In this document: positions 20,255-31,088 of the stretch, in pieces
Numbering within the stretch: position 1 is the stretch's first letter
Layout: each line of letters starts with the position of its first letter
Origin: Roridomyces roridus
Taxonomy: Eukaryota > Basidiomycota > Agaricomycetes > Agaricales > Mycenaceae
Reading direction: 5' to 3'
Length of the DNA: 64,000 nt
Assembly (NCBI GenBank): GCA_029378245.1
Contig: JARKIF010000097.1
Coordinates: 54,656-118,655 of the forward strand
Position numbers and translations under genes: made by a program
Notes under the pieces: generated by a model
What the model saw: the letters and a program-made list of their open reading frames with translations, nothing else
Told to the model about the DNA's origin: nothing
Database searches by the model: none

Positions 20255-22311
20255 ATGTCTCCCAGACTAGTGCACGCTGCGCTCATACTTGCCATGGCTT
20301 TAGTCGGTGCCGCCGACAACACCGACTGCGCTGGTACCGGGATGCAGTGGTATATCGATCTCGCCGGCGAGACACCCTGCGAGACGTACGAAAATCTACG
20401 CCAAATCTGCGATTCCCAATGTGCGTGTCTTGGTGTCCTCTTCACGCTTCATTTGGCATTTATCGCCCACCTCCTAGTCACGGTGGATAGACTGGACGTC
20501 AATACCCCACCGGATTACTGCGACGACCAAGTATGTGCGTGCTAGTACTCTCTTTTTTCCGTGTCCCCTGGGTGCTGACGACGTCCTTAGCATCTTGCTG
20601 CTGCAACACCATAGCCTTTTCTCTTAGCATGCTATGTCTCAAGTGTGTCTCATACCCGCTATCCATGATCGCCCCCGACTCACAGCCTCTTCCGCGCAGC
20701 TGCCAGCAAAATATTTCCACAACTACAGGATATGACGCCGGCGCCGGCGCATACCAACTCTACCTCAATGGTTCCGCGACCTCGACTCGGTCATGCCCTA
20801 ACCCCCTCACCCGGTCCCTTCCTACGGACATCCAGTCCGCCGTGTGCAACGAGAAGCTCAAGATTAACGACGACATCTACAAGATCTCTTGGGACGATGG
20901 GTCTTGGTTTAGTGAGTGCTTTGCTCATCCCTTCCGACCTCGACGCTGATTCACCATAGTGCATACACCCGCGACTTGATAATCAAGGACAACATCGCTG
21001 CGAATAACAATTCCTTCACGAAATGTAGCACCATCAACGTGACGAGCAGCACGAGCGCGAGTGGGTGAGTGACGATTTGAGTAAAATGGGCGTCGAGAGG
21101 CCGGCCATGGGTCCCCTTGATCTCCGAGCCCCGAGACCGCCCGGCCTCCCTCCTTCTCAATGTATGCCAACGGTCGCCACAGATCTGCATCCAGCACACC
21201 CAGCACATCCAGCACATCCAGCCCCTCAGCCACAGCGGGAGGGGGCTCGTCGTCTTCCATCTCCGGGGGCGTCATTGCCGGTATCGCGGGGGCGTCATTG
21301 CCGGTATCGCGGGGGCGTCATTGCCGGTATCGCGGTGGGGGCGCTAGTAGCGCTAGTAGCGACTTTGGGCTTTGTGTGGCTGGCGAGAAAGAGGGGGAAG
21401 AATGGGAAGATGTGAGTAATTTTATTTGCGTCCCAGGTGGTCGGAGAATCGGCTCTGCGCCTCTCCAGCCCTCCCCTTCCTGACGTTGCATCCCATTCCC
21501 CACTTACCCCTTCGTCCATTTCTTTCCACCCGCCTTGCTCTCCCTCCCTCCCTGATTCACCCGAACTCGCATTGATGATACCTACCTCCTTCACAGGACG
21601 CGCGCAGGCATTCTGGACGAGCCCTTCGACAACGATGGCCCCGGGAGTGGCGACAACGGTCTTGCGATGGGCATGGTGGACGATAATCTGATAGCGCGAG
21701 GTCAGTCTGCTTCTATGACCTCTTTTTCACCTCTTGGCCCGCGCGCAGGGGACGGTGTCAGCTCTCCGAGCGGCGGCTACCACGCACTTGGAGTTGGCGG
21801 GCAAACGCTCGAGCAGTGGCGGCCAGCTCCATCTCTGCATTCGTTACTCCTAACTGACCGCATTCTCAGGCTACAGCTACACCTCTCCCTCCTCCGAGGC
21901 CGGAGGGGGCACTCACGCTTCACCACCCAACTACTTTGGCAGCACCGTCGACGCTGACGGCAACGGATCCGAGTCGCAGCACGCCGGCCACACTTCGTCG
22001 ATGTCGATGCACGTGGCGCCCAGTATCATCGGCGCAAGCAGTAGTAGCAGTGGAGGTGCTTCTGCGCCTGTGCGGGGAGAGGCGGGGCCGTTGCCGAGGA
22101 AGCACCGTGATGGGCCTGGGCCGTGGCGGGGGCTGGAGCTGCTTCGTCTCCTGAACCCTCGTCTGCGCGATTTGAAGAGCCGCTCTTGCAGGCGGAGGAA
22201 CGCGAGCCGTGGCAGGATGAGCGGCATATGGATGCGGGGCCTGTGGGTGCTGCCCTTGGGCGGAGTGCGAGTGGACGGCTACCGCCTGCTTATGGGGAGC
22301 TTATAGAGTAA
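20255..22311 (+). CDS. Secreted/single-TM Ser-rich protein with frame breaks
   Basis: The ATG at 20255 starts a signal peptide (LVHAALILAMALVGA). The ectodomain is Cys-rich: TPCETYENLRQICDSQ, NTPPDYCDDQVSSCCC and MLCLNCQQNIS. This pattern is familiar from many Agaricomycete wall/membrane proteins of unknown role. Frame-proven exons: 20255-20420, 20478-20534, 20591-20642, 20700-20915, 20960-21064, then 21183 onward. A Ser/Thr-rich stalk (SASSTPSTSSTSSPS) leads into a TM segment GVIAGIAVGALVALVATLG followed by basic residues. Later exons encode a low-complexity cytoplasmic tail ending RLPPAYGELIE. Two oddities: three copies of a 23-bp repeat (21265-21333) put the stalk and TM segment in different frames, and another frame change is needed near 22110. 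As sequenced, translation would leave the TM frame and stop near 21483. Either an allele with altered product or a pseudogene. Confidence 0.65.
21265..21333 (+). repeat. 23-bp minisatellite, three exact copies, in the TM exon
   Basis: Unit GGGGGCGTCATTGCCGGTAT+CGC occurs at 21265-21287, 21288-21310 and 21311-21333 without mismatch. It encodes the start of the TM helix (GVIAGIA). Because 23 is not a multiple of three, only 1 or 4 (or 7...) copies keep the stalk and TM in one frame; three copies shift it. Confidence 0.95.
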
Positions 22312-22487
22312 TGGGTTCTCTTCTCCTTTCTTCGAGACTTTTTATACCCATTTTCGTACTTGAAGGCGTCAGGGAAGCTTGCGACGCCCGGTTTAATTAT
22401 TCTACGCATGCGAATACTACCTACGTCCATACAGTAACAGTAGCAATTTGAGTTACATTTCCATCCTGAAAAGTGTCCGTCCGTGAA

Positions 22488-23759
22488 TTAGAGAGGGAAT
22501 ACCGAAAAGCCTGCTTGCATCTGAAATTCATCCACGGGGTACGCAACCCACTTGCCAGCCTCCCTCTTCCATGCAGTATTACCTGCAATGTGTCGATTTG
22601 AGCGTATGTCGAGGGGCAATGCCAGGAAGGATACACACCAATGCGACAAGCCTGTAGAGTATCCATGATGTCGGTGTTCTTCTGAATGACGTTGAGGCAT
22701 TTCTTGACTTTTGCGGACAAGAGCAGCTCATCGTCATCGCACGCCAAGGCGAGATGTTGGAGTTTGGGGAAGCGGGGAAGGCGTGCGCTGACGAACTTTA
22801 TCGTATCCTATATCGGAAATTCAGAGATGAGGAGCCAAGGGATGGATTCGACAGGACAGACTGACTATACTGTAGACCCGGAGGCAGAGACTCTTCGTAT
22901 GTGGCATATGGTCCGAAAGAGAATCGAGGACGTCGACACAGCCCATTTCGCAGACGTCATGGAGATCGTGGAAAGAGACGAATGGGGCATCGGGGTTGGT
23001 AAGGGCATTGAATGCAACGACGGTGTCCCGGATCCCGTCCGTCTTGTGCACATCCCTATGCAGCCAAAACACCCGCATTGCGGGCTGATTCGGGCAGGTG
23101 ATGTGAGTGAATATGGGAGATTGGGCTTCGAGACGCTGCAGATTGGGAAGGGAGATTGGATTCGAAGATGAAGGTGATTGACTCGTCCGCAAAGACAAGT
23201 GTGTGATGCTGGGATGGCGTGCCACAAAGTCGGCCACCATGTCGCAGTCCGAGGCATATCTATCCTGGATGGATATTTCGCAGGTGAGAAGTCGGGGGAA
23301 AGTCAGATGGGAGAGTCGTTGAGCCATGGGGCTTGAGTCAGGGAAAAAAAGGTGCAACTCCTCGAGTAGGGTCATGAGCTTCATCGCGTGGATTAATGAG
23401 AGCATCTCGCGTGCCAAAGCCCCTGGCCTTGACTTATGCCTGTATATCGTATTCAGAGTCATAGAAACCACGAATGAAAGGCGGACGCACTTTACAGTCA
23501 AGGACCGCACTGCGACTCCTCGCGTGGGATGCGCGACCAGCGCCGAGCAGAACGCGACAAGCGTAGCTGGAACATCCATTTCAATCACAACGCTCCGATT
23601 CAGAAACGGTAAGGTGAGGCTGTGGAACAACTTGGATACGCGGCAGAGCGAAACGAGGTCGGTTTCCTCCACGTTCTGGATGATTTCGAGGAGCAGCTCG
23701 TTGGGGAGCAATCGGGTGATTTCCGAGAGCGCCTTGCGCTGCCGCCGTGTCAATACCAT
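22488..23759 (-). CDS. F-box protein with LRR-like C-terminus (MVLTRRQR family)
   Basis: ATG at 23759: MVLTRRQRKALSEITRLLP starts the N-terminal F-box (LPNELLLEIIQNV, then CRVSKLFHSLTLPFLNRSVV). Leucine-rich segments follow (LEELHLFFPDSS, ITHLSLRTSQS, LPNLQRLEAQS). An intron at about 23494-23444 is a multiple of three and reads through. Another lies near 22865-22809. The last is proven by frame: CRI|GNTAWKREAGKWVAYPVDEF, with a stop at 22488-22490. Family function: substrate-binding subunit of an SCF ubiquitin ligase; the target is unknown. It is the only copy of six in this window in which I see no definite break. The paralogues at 24.0, 47.0, 48.7, 50.4 and 52.8 kb are all damaged. The splice site after CLRVYS is the least certain part. 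Confidence 0.75.
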
Positions 23760-24017
23760 TGCTGTCCTGCAGGGTGGAGGTGGAGTCGGGCTCGTGAGAT
23801 GGTGGTAAGAAGGGAGCCACGTCAACAGCCACAAACAAGCAACGTCTTCGCACCAGAAAAGGAAATTGGAGAGAGACTGGACGTAAATACTGTACAGTTG
23901 TAGAGACATCGGCTTCGGTAGCTTCCACCACTCTGATCCATATCCCGCCGTGCGCACTGAGGCCCACGGGTGTAAGTACGCTAACTCGTCCCTCCTTGGG
24001 TACCGGTGTTCATACTG

Positions 24018-24835
24018 AACTTTGAGAAACCAGCTTGAATCTGAAACTCGTCCTACGCGTATTTCTCCCAAGTACCCTCAATCTTCCTCCATGCGGTGTG
24101 GTCTACCAATAATGGGAATCGCACTCGAGAAGACCATAGAATGGACGCACCGATCCAACACGCTTCGAGATTCTTGGGCCCGGTTCTCTGCACGATGTTC
24201 CATGCCTTTTCGAGGAGTATCGGGGTTTGCGTTGGCCAAACACCCATGCGACATATCATTCCAAGATATGCGACCTTATTGAAGGAGCCAAGGAGGTCGC
24301 AAAAGGAGACTACAACTTCCTGGGGAGGATTCAATCGGTGAGCATAAAATTCGGAACAGCTTACAAGGTCTGTCACCCGCAAAGAAAGACGAGTAATACG
24401 GTGCGCCAGTTGCTTTGACAGCGATTCGAGGATCGGAATGCAGTCTACCTGCTGTTCAAGAAAGCCTCCGAGGAAGTCATGAGTCGTTATGAAGGGGCCG
24501 TCGGGCTTGATAAGGGCGTGGAGTGCCAATACGTCCTCGTCAAGCTTCTCTATGGGATTAGACAGGAACAGTCTGACTGCTCGCAATGCAGGACAGACAA
24601 AGCTGCTGCACAGGTACGAGGGGGCTTCCAGGTAGCGGAGATTGGGAAGCGAGATGGGGGTAGGATGTGTGCGGCGGTACCGGTCCCACCAGACGGATAG
24701 ATGGGTTATAGTGGGATGGCGGGTCAGAAACTGTACCACAATGCCGCTGTACAGCACCTCTTTATCCGACAGCCACATTTCGCAGCGCTGCAGTCGCGGA
24801 ATTGTAATCGTGGACAGACCGTCACAGCTGAGGGA
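24018..24835 (-). pseudogene. F-box family remnant, lacking the F-box
   Basis: A frame from about 24832 down to 24053 matches the middle and end of the F-box/LRR family: ITIPRLQRCEMWLSDKEV aligns with LSHLTFPRLLTCEISI of the neighbour, then FLTRHPTITHLSV, ISLPNLRYLEAPS and DHTAWRKIEGTWEKY. The N-terminal F-box half is absent. An in-frame TAG at 24053-24055 interrupts the last exon. The sequence beyond it (DEFQIQAGFSKFSMN) still matches the family, so the stop is a real lesion. Its 5' side abuts the truncated reductase at 24822-24850, which suggests that one deletion removed the reductase 3' end and the F-box start. Confidence 0.8.
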
Positions 24836-25917
24836 CCAGATGGGTCCTCCCCATTAGCAAGTCCCACGGCACAGGACGCGGGTGGACCAGGTTGACTACG
24901 AAAGGAGGGTGTTTGGCGCTCAGCGCTGCATCGACGATCGTGCTGGAGACGGCCTCTGGTGACAGCCAATCACATAATCTCGAGGGGTCGGAAGGGAACG
25001 CGCCGAGTTCGATACTGGATTTCACAACGATAGGAATCCAGTCTGTTGGAGCCCATGCCCCGCTGCTTTCAGAACCGCTGATCTGGCCGATTCGGAACAA
25101 TGTCGCGTTGAGGCCTGACACTGCAAGGATCTGGAATTTACATATCTGAGTATACTGGCTGGTAAAATAAATCGAGACTGACCCGCTCAGCCACATATTT
25201 GCCTTCACCGTATCCGCCGAAAATACCCACCGCGACACTCGCGTCGAGCTGCAGTTCTTCGGGGAGTGGGCCGCGGCTTCGGTCCCAACCCTGTGCGGAA
25301 GTGACGGATGATGTGAAAAAGAAGCGGATAGACGAGGCATTCGAAGAAGAGCGTGCCAAATCGATGAGATTGCGCGTCCCCTTGATATGTGGTTCGAACG
25401 AGGACAACTTCTTGTTCCAGTTCATATCCCAGGCATTGTGTATGACCACGGAGAGATTGTTGCTGAGCTGGGACCAGGATTAGTGTGCGGTTTGCCTGGC
25501 AAATTATTTGCGTACTTGAGCTCGGACTTCTACAGGCACGGACAGATCATTCTGTGTGGTATCACCCACAAGGAACACAAGCTTCTCGGAGTCGAGCAAA
25601 CGCGTGTCTAGACCACGATCGATGAAGGCGTCGGCTTGTCTTTCAGCGAGAGGCTTGGAGCCCTCCCTGTTTAACGCGTACACGCGTCGCACAGACGCCG
25701 AAGACAGCAACATCGCGAGCAGGTGCGATCCAAGGGCTCCAGTCGTGCCCGTCAAGAGAACCACGCAGTCCGCGGAGGAACTTGTCGTCGTTGCGCGCTG
25801 TATCGGCGCTTCTAGACCTGCGCTGTACTTGGAAATCATCGCCTCTATGGCTTCCTTGTGCTCCTGAATCAAGACGCCTGCCTCGTAGCCGCCGATAGCC
25901 GGGTGTTTACTGGACAT
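24822..25917 (-). CDS. Free-standing thioester reductase domain, from a deleted NRPS-like paralogue
   Basis: ATG at 25917: MSSKHPAIGGYEA, then directly HKEAIEAMISKYSAGL and the reductase domain. That domain has the NADPH-binding VLLTGTTGALGSHLLAMLL, the catalytic-type YGEGKYVAER (YxxxK) and SGLNATLFRIGQISGSESSG. Introns interrupt it at about 25502-25470 and 25195-25145. The first 10 residues match the start of the full NRPS-like protein at 30367 (MASKQPPLDG), while the rest matches its linker plus reductase. The adenylation and carrier domains (about 650 residues) are missing without loss of frame, and the promoter is homologous too. The C-terminus ends early (PWDLLMGRTHLVPQL, stop at 24822) where the sequence runs into the F-box remnant, losing about 85 residues of the domain. 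May make a soluble short-chain-dehydrogenase-like protein; activity doubtful. Confidence 0.75.
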
Positions 25918-26623
25918 GCTGGACGACGCTACCTTGACCGTGCTCCTGTACCTTTATAGCCAATGGTAAGGGGTCCGAGAGAGTTCGCTTGCGAGGGAAT
26001 TGAAGCGACTGCATTCCCGCGACTCGGAGGCGCTCAGATCGGGAGCTTGAAATTCAAAGCGTTAGTCTGAGTGCCGGGGATGAGTTAGGCGAATACCGAA
26101 GACAAACCGAAGAAGTGGGCCAGGACCGTGCACATCGCTCAAGCCTCGGAGTCAAGGTGGGGTAAGAGCCAGCTAGAACAGAGTTTTCTTCTCTTCTTCA
26201 CCGTTCTAAGCCGCAGGAGCTCCGAGTCGAGCTCCAAACGTATCCCACACATTCGGCTTCAGAGGAGTCTTTGCTGGCCATGGTGATATGTAGGCGTCGC
26301 CGAGGTGCCGAGGGGCCGAGGGAAGCCACAGCCCCGGGGCCGCGCGACGTCACAGTGTACCACAAGTAGCTTGATGTCTTGAATATACAGACAGTGAAGA
26401 TCGTCCAAGACGATGGAAGCTCTCGAGCAGCGAATGTGCGAGTGGGAGCAAGACATTAGACAAGAACAAGCGATGATATCAAATCTGACAAATCAGGAAT
26501 TCAACTTTCAAGGTCGCATACTACGGATTTGGACGTTGAAGGGCTACGGCGGCCAAGCTTGGGCCAAGCACAGGGCTTGCATACGTAAATGTATTCATTA
26601 TCACCCCGTGTTCGTATTCAAGT
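25918..26623. promoter_or_regulatory. Duplicated promoter of the reductase genes
   Basis: Upstream of the truncated reductase the minus strand has a TATA-like GGCTATAAAGG (about 25951-25961). Farther up lies a segment (about 26160-26265) similar to 30505-30640 upstream of the full NRPS-like gene: GGTAAGA.CC, GTTTCTTCTCT and a CAAACG.ATCCCACA block appear in the same order in both. The shared promoter shows that the two genes arose by duplication of a unit that included regulatory DNA. Confidence 0.55.
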
Positions 26624-29600
26624 TCACCGTATGAACTTCCTCCCTCGCCAGTATTCCATCCAGCGACGCGCATCGTTCGCATTCAACGGCTCGAGCAACT
26701 TTATGGAGTCACTCAATGCTTCCGCTTTCGTCGTCGAAAACTCTATACCCGCCTGACCAGCCGCCTTGGCCGCGAGGAAATCAAGTAGCTTGATTGTAGG
26801 CTTCGAGAATCGCCGCCGCGTCAGTTAGGCTTTTGTGTGTAAATGAAGGTTGACTCGCCGTATTTTCCAGATCTTCCGCAGTCGCATTCGGTACCAGATC
26901 CCGGATGTTCTGCACCCATTCAGCAAAAGGTTTGAGCGGGAGCTTGACAAAATCCGCCATGCTCGACATCACAAGGTCCCAGGGAACTGGATGCGGGTGC
27001 ACCAAATTGATTGCGAAAGGCGGAGTTGTCGTGGTGAGGGCTGTGTCGACGATGGCGCCAGAGACAGCCTCCGCCGGGAGCCAGGCGACGACGCTAGACG
27101 GATCGGACGGGAAAGCGCCGAGTGTGAGGCTGGATTTCACGACGGCGGGAACCCAGTCCGTTGTCGACCAAGCTCCGCTACTTGTGGCACCGCTGACTTG
27201 ACCGATTCTGAATGAGGTTGCCTCGAGTCCAGACGCGGCGAGAATCTACAAGTCATGTTAGAAATGGAGATGGAATCGCGGTAAAGAAGACCTACGCGTT
27301 CAGAGGCGTATTTCCCCTCGCCGTACCCGTTGCCCACTGCAACAGTCGCGTCGAGCTGCAACTCCTCGGGGAAAGGACCAAGAGATTGATCCCAGCCTTG
27401 TGCCGAAGCAATGGACGACGTAAATAGAACACGGACGGTATTCGCAGAGAAGCGTGCCAAATCAATGAGGTTTCGCGTTCCCTTGATATGCGACTCGAAC
27501 GAGGAAAGCTTCTTGTTGAAATCGAGCATCCAGGCATTGTGAACTATGGCGGTCACCGTGTCACGAAGCTGGCGCCGAGTGAGCGACTGATTTGAGCACA
27601 CAATGACTCATGAGAACTCACCTCTGTCCAAATGTCAGCGGGTAGTGAAAGATCAGAGTTGGCCGTGTCGCCCTCAAGGTATACCAGTTTGGCAGAGGAG
27701 ATAAGCTTCGTATTCAGACCCCGATCGACAAAGGCATCGTGCTGCCGCTCGGAAATGGGTGTACGACCTGGCCTGTTGAGAGCATAGACGCGCTGGACCG
27801 AAGCAGATTCCAGCAACATTGCAAGAATATGTGATCCGAGCGCTCCCGTCGTTCCAGTCAAGAGAATGACCGCATCCGAAGACCGATGCGTCTTCGAAGT
27901 GGGGAGTTGAATGGGTACGTTGAATCCCTGGCTGTACTTTGCAATCATCGCCTCCACAGCTGCTTTGTGATCGTCGATGGAGTCGGACTCGGAAGCAGCT
28001 GCGTCCCCGCCTCGCACCAGCTGCACAATCGCGGTTGTCAGGTCTTGAATCGACGGGTGTGAGTAGGCAATGTTCTGCGGGATCGTGGCTGCCGCGTCCT
28101 TGTGCTCCGAATTCCTCAGCGCACCCACGATGCGGTGTCGCAGGAAAGTCGCGTTCAAACTATCAAAGCCCTGGTCAAAGAGATCGTCGCCAACGCGGAT
28201 GGGGCGGTCTGCAAGTTGGCTGGCGTGCTTCGTCAACCAGGGTTCGAGGTCTTTCTCAGTCCACGAGCCTGGTGGCCCGACGTCGCTCCCGGCGCTGCTG
28301 CTTGCTTCGATGGTGCTGTATCTGGGGAGAAGTCAGCTAGGCATCGGAGAAAAAAGCTAGGCAACACACAAAGCGTCGATCTCAGCGTTATACAAGGCCA
28401 AAGTCGCCTTCTTGATGACCGTGCCTTTCAGTGCGCGAACCATAGGCTTGCGGGGATGTGTGGCCAAAATCATCTCCTTGTAAGTCCGTGCGAAGGAAGG
28501 CGCGTTCTCGTTGGCTTCCTGGATTACTGGCCTGATTATTTGTTAGCATCGTATACACACTCCCTCGAAACCGCTCACCAAATCAAATTCCGGTATTCAG
28601 CCAACTGTTTCTCGTCCGACGGATCGACTTTCTGCTGCGGGTTCGGCTCGATGAGCACACCGATCTGGTTGCGCTCGCGTCCAAACATTATAGCGCCGCG
28701 GATGTATGGGGAGGACGTGATGATGTCCTCCATTGGTCCAGGGACGGTCTTCTCGCCATTAGCCATGATGATTACGTCGTCGAGACGGCCCACACTGGCC
28801 CCAGGTTGTCAGTTTGGGGAAAATGGATAAAGAAAGGCGTATGTACATTTTGAACAACTCAGGTTTTGTCCCATGTCGCTCGAACAAATCCTTGGTCGAG
28901 TAGCCCTTGGTGTCTGGTAGATTCTCGACAGAAAGTTGGTGGGTCTCTGGCGTCGTCTGAAGCAACAGTCCCAGGCGTCAATCTAACATTAGACAAAAAG
29001 AAACTTACCAAGAATTGACACTCGAACGTCCCATCACCCTGCGGTATCCATCCAACATGCACCCGGTCACTGAATCGCAACCAGGCCCACTCGCTCGCGT
29101 CTACCTCCTCCTGACGGCGCTTGACCATACTCGGGATTCCAACTGCAGAAAGAAATCAGCACTTGAGTAGTACAAGGAAACGAATTCAGAAGATCCTCAC
29201 ATTCGGTAGCCCCGTACACCGGAACCACATTAACGCCTTGAGCCACGAGCGCATCGCCGACACGTTGGGTTAGTGGTCCACCTGTGACAGCCACCAAATT
29301 GAGCGTCTTTAGATACGCTACATGGTCCTCCGAGGTTGCCCATTCCAGAATCATCGCAGGTATGGTTACAATACCAGTAGCCCGAGTGTTCCGCGCATAC
29401 TCCATCACATCGTCTGGCGTAAGAGCGCGATACTCCGTCGGAGGCTGAATACATGCGGTTCCGCCGAAGAGAATCGGCCAGATGAATTGGAAACATATTC
29501 CCGCTGTGTGGCACGAGGCGAGGGAGCTCACAGCCAGACGACGGCATACTTGGAAGATGTCGCGGTATACATCTGTATCTGGTGAATCGAAGAGGTAGAC

Positions 29601-30367
29601 GGAAGTGCGTGGTTCAACGCACCCAATGCGGCCCATTGAATCAAGATTCTGTGCGTTTGTGGGATCGGTTTTGGGAGGCCGGTGCTGCCTGGCCAGGGAT
29701 TCGGTCTCGTAAACGAGAGGCGCAAGTGGACACTCACCGCTGGAGTGTAAATAAATGGCGACGTCGTCTAACGACGTATGAACGCCACTGGGACCGGGAT
29801 ACGGAACGAATTCGTCGCGGAATGTTTCGTGTCCCAGATGCGGGTAGATCTGCTCAAAAGAAGGGATTTCCTCCATCGACAGGTCGTATGGCACGCTCGA
29901 ACAGTGGAGCGAAATTGCGTCTGTCAATGGAGCTAGAGAGCTCGTCGCGATGAAAAGACGATGAGTGTTCGTAGCGGTCAACAAGTGGATCGTTGCAGCC
30001 AAGGAGTTTCGGTGCGAAATGGGAAAGGGCTCAATAGTTTTGTCAATAAGGATTTAATGGATGAATGACGTCTTGGACGTACCACGAGTCCGGCTACGAT
30101 GCATCCAGCAACGACGGTTTGATACAAAAGGGAATCCACCACCGCGACTATGCCCAGGACCTGTCCTTCTGAGCCTCGTCGCTGAGGACGAAGGAGGTGA
30201 GCAGCACGGTGCGCAGCTCTGGAGAACTCGAAGTGACCGATATTAGTGATATGGCCATCGGAGTCTCCGAACGAGTATGCGGAGCCATAATTCTCGTTCG
30301 AGATGTGGAAATCCAAGATTCCATCAAGTGTGAGAGAGCCGTCGAGAGGAGGCTGTTTGCTGGCCAT
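26624..30367 (-). CDS. NRPS-like adenylate-forming reductase (A-T-R)
   Basis: ATG at 30367, stop at 26624-26626 (C-terminus WMEYWRGRKFIR). Domain order is adenylation, carrier, reductase. Adenylation: STGLPKPIPQTHR (A3) near 29690, VYGATE (A5) near 29215, GYSTKDLFERH (A7) near 28900 and GRLDDVIIMANGEK (A8/A10) near 28790. Carrier: DDLFDQGFDSLNATFLRHR with the phosphopantetheine Ser at 28159-28161. Reductase: ILLTGTTGALGSHILAMLL near 27860, YGEGK near 27325 and FRIGQVSGATSSGAW. At least eight short introns, e.g. within 28977-29010, 28350-28370 and 27630-27560. By family it activates a carboxylic acid with ATP, loads it on the carrier and releases it by NADPH reduction as an aldehyde or alcohol. 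It differs from Lys2 by lacking the recognisable aminoadipate features, so a secondary-metabolite aryl or keto acid is likelier. Substrate not predictable from sequence. No lesion seen. Confidence 0.85.
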
Positions 30368-31088
30368 GGTACGCTTCAGTGTGTGCTATGTGCCTTTATT
30401 TATACGCAGATGGGGTCGGAGGGAGTTCGGCCCACTCGAAGCAGCGGGGACCTTTCGGTGGGCTTGGACACGAACCAACAAAGACACGATCCGCGAATAT
30501 CATTCAAGGTGGGTAAGACCCGGCCAGAAAAAGAGTTTCTTCTCTCCTTGAAACCGCGTCTCAGGTGGCATAGATGGCTTGAGCAGTCCCAGTTGCTCCA
30601 AGTCGATTTGCAAACGCATCCCACAAATGGCAACTCGATGGCGTGCACGATCACAGTCGTTCCGAGTCGATCTCAAGACTCATTGCGGCATCGCACAGGA
30701 TTCGGCTCTAGTCGAGTAAGTAGATGCCAGAGCTGTCGCCGAGGTGCCAAGGTGTATCAGCTACGGAATAGGATAGACCAGATCGCAGCGGCTCGGGCTT
30801 CAGGAGTGGAAGTTCTAGAGTAGTGATTGTGAGAGGGACAACAATCAAAATCAGGAAGGACGCATACCGGATTTGGACGCCGCGTCACCGCCTAGTGCCC
30901 GTCCATGTAGCAACTCAAAAACCTCAGTTGCACACAAGCTGAATGATATCCAAAAAAATCATTTCAATACGTGATAAGTAACTAATTTTCGTTACGGTGT
31001 CATACTCGTACAAAGGGCGCGCCCCAGCATTACATCCCCTCAGATAGATATACGTAAGAACGAAAAAAAGGGTGAGAGGCGCGACAGC
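30368..31088. other. Intergenic; promoter of the NRPS-like gene
   Basis: On the minus strand a TATA-like GCGTATAAATAAAGG lies about 35 nt before the start codon at 30367. The segment 30505-30640 is the one shared with 26160-26265. From about 30800 to 31088 there is only 3' flanking DNA of the transporter; no gene seen. Confidence 0.5.

Noticed and set aside
26413..26634. 73-aa plus-strand frame in the intergenic region between reductase genes
   Set aside because: It overlaps the 3' end of the NRPS-like gene and has no recognisable feature.
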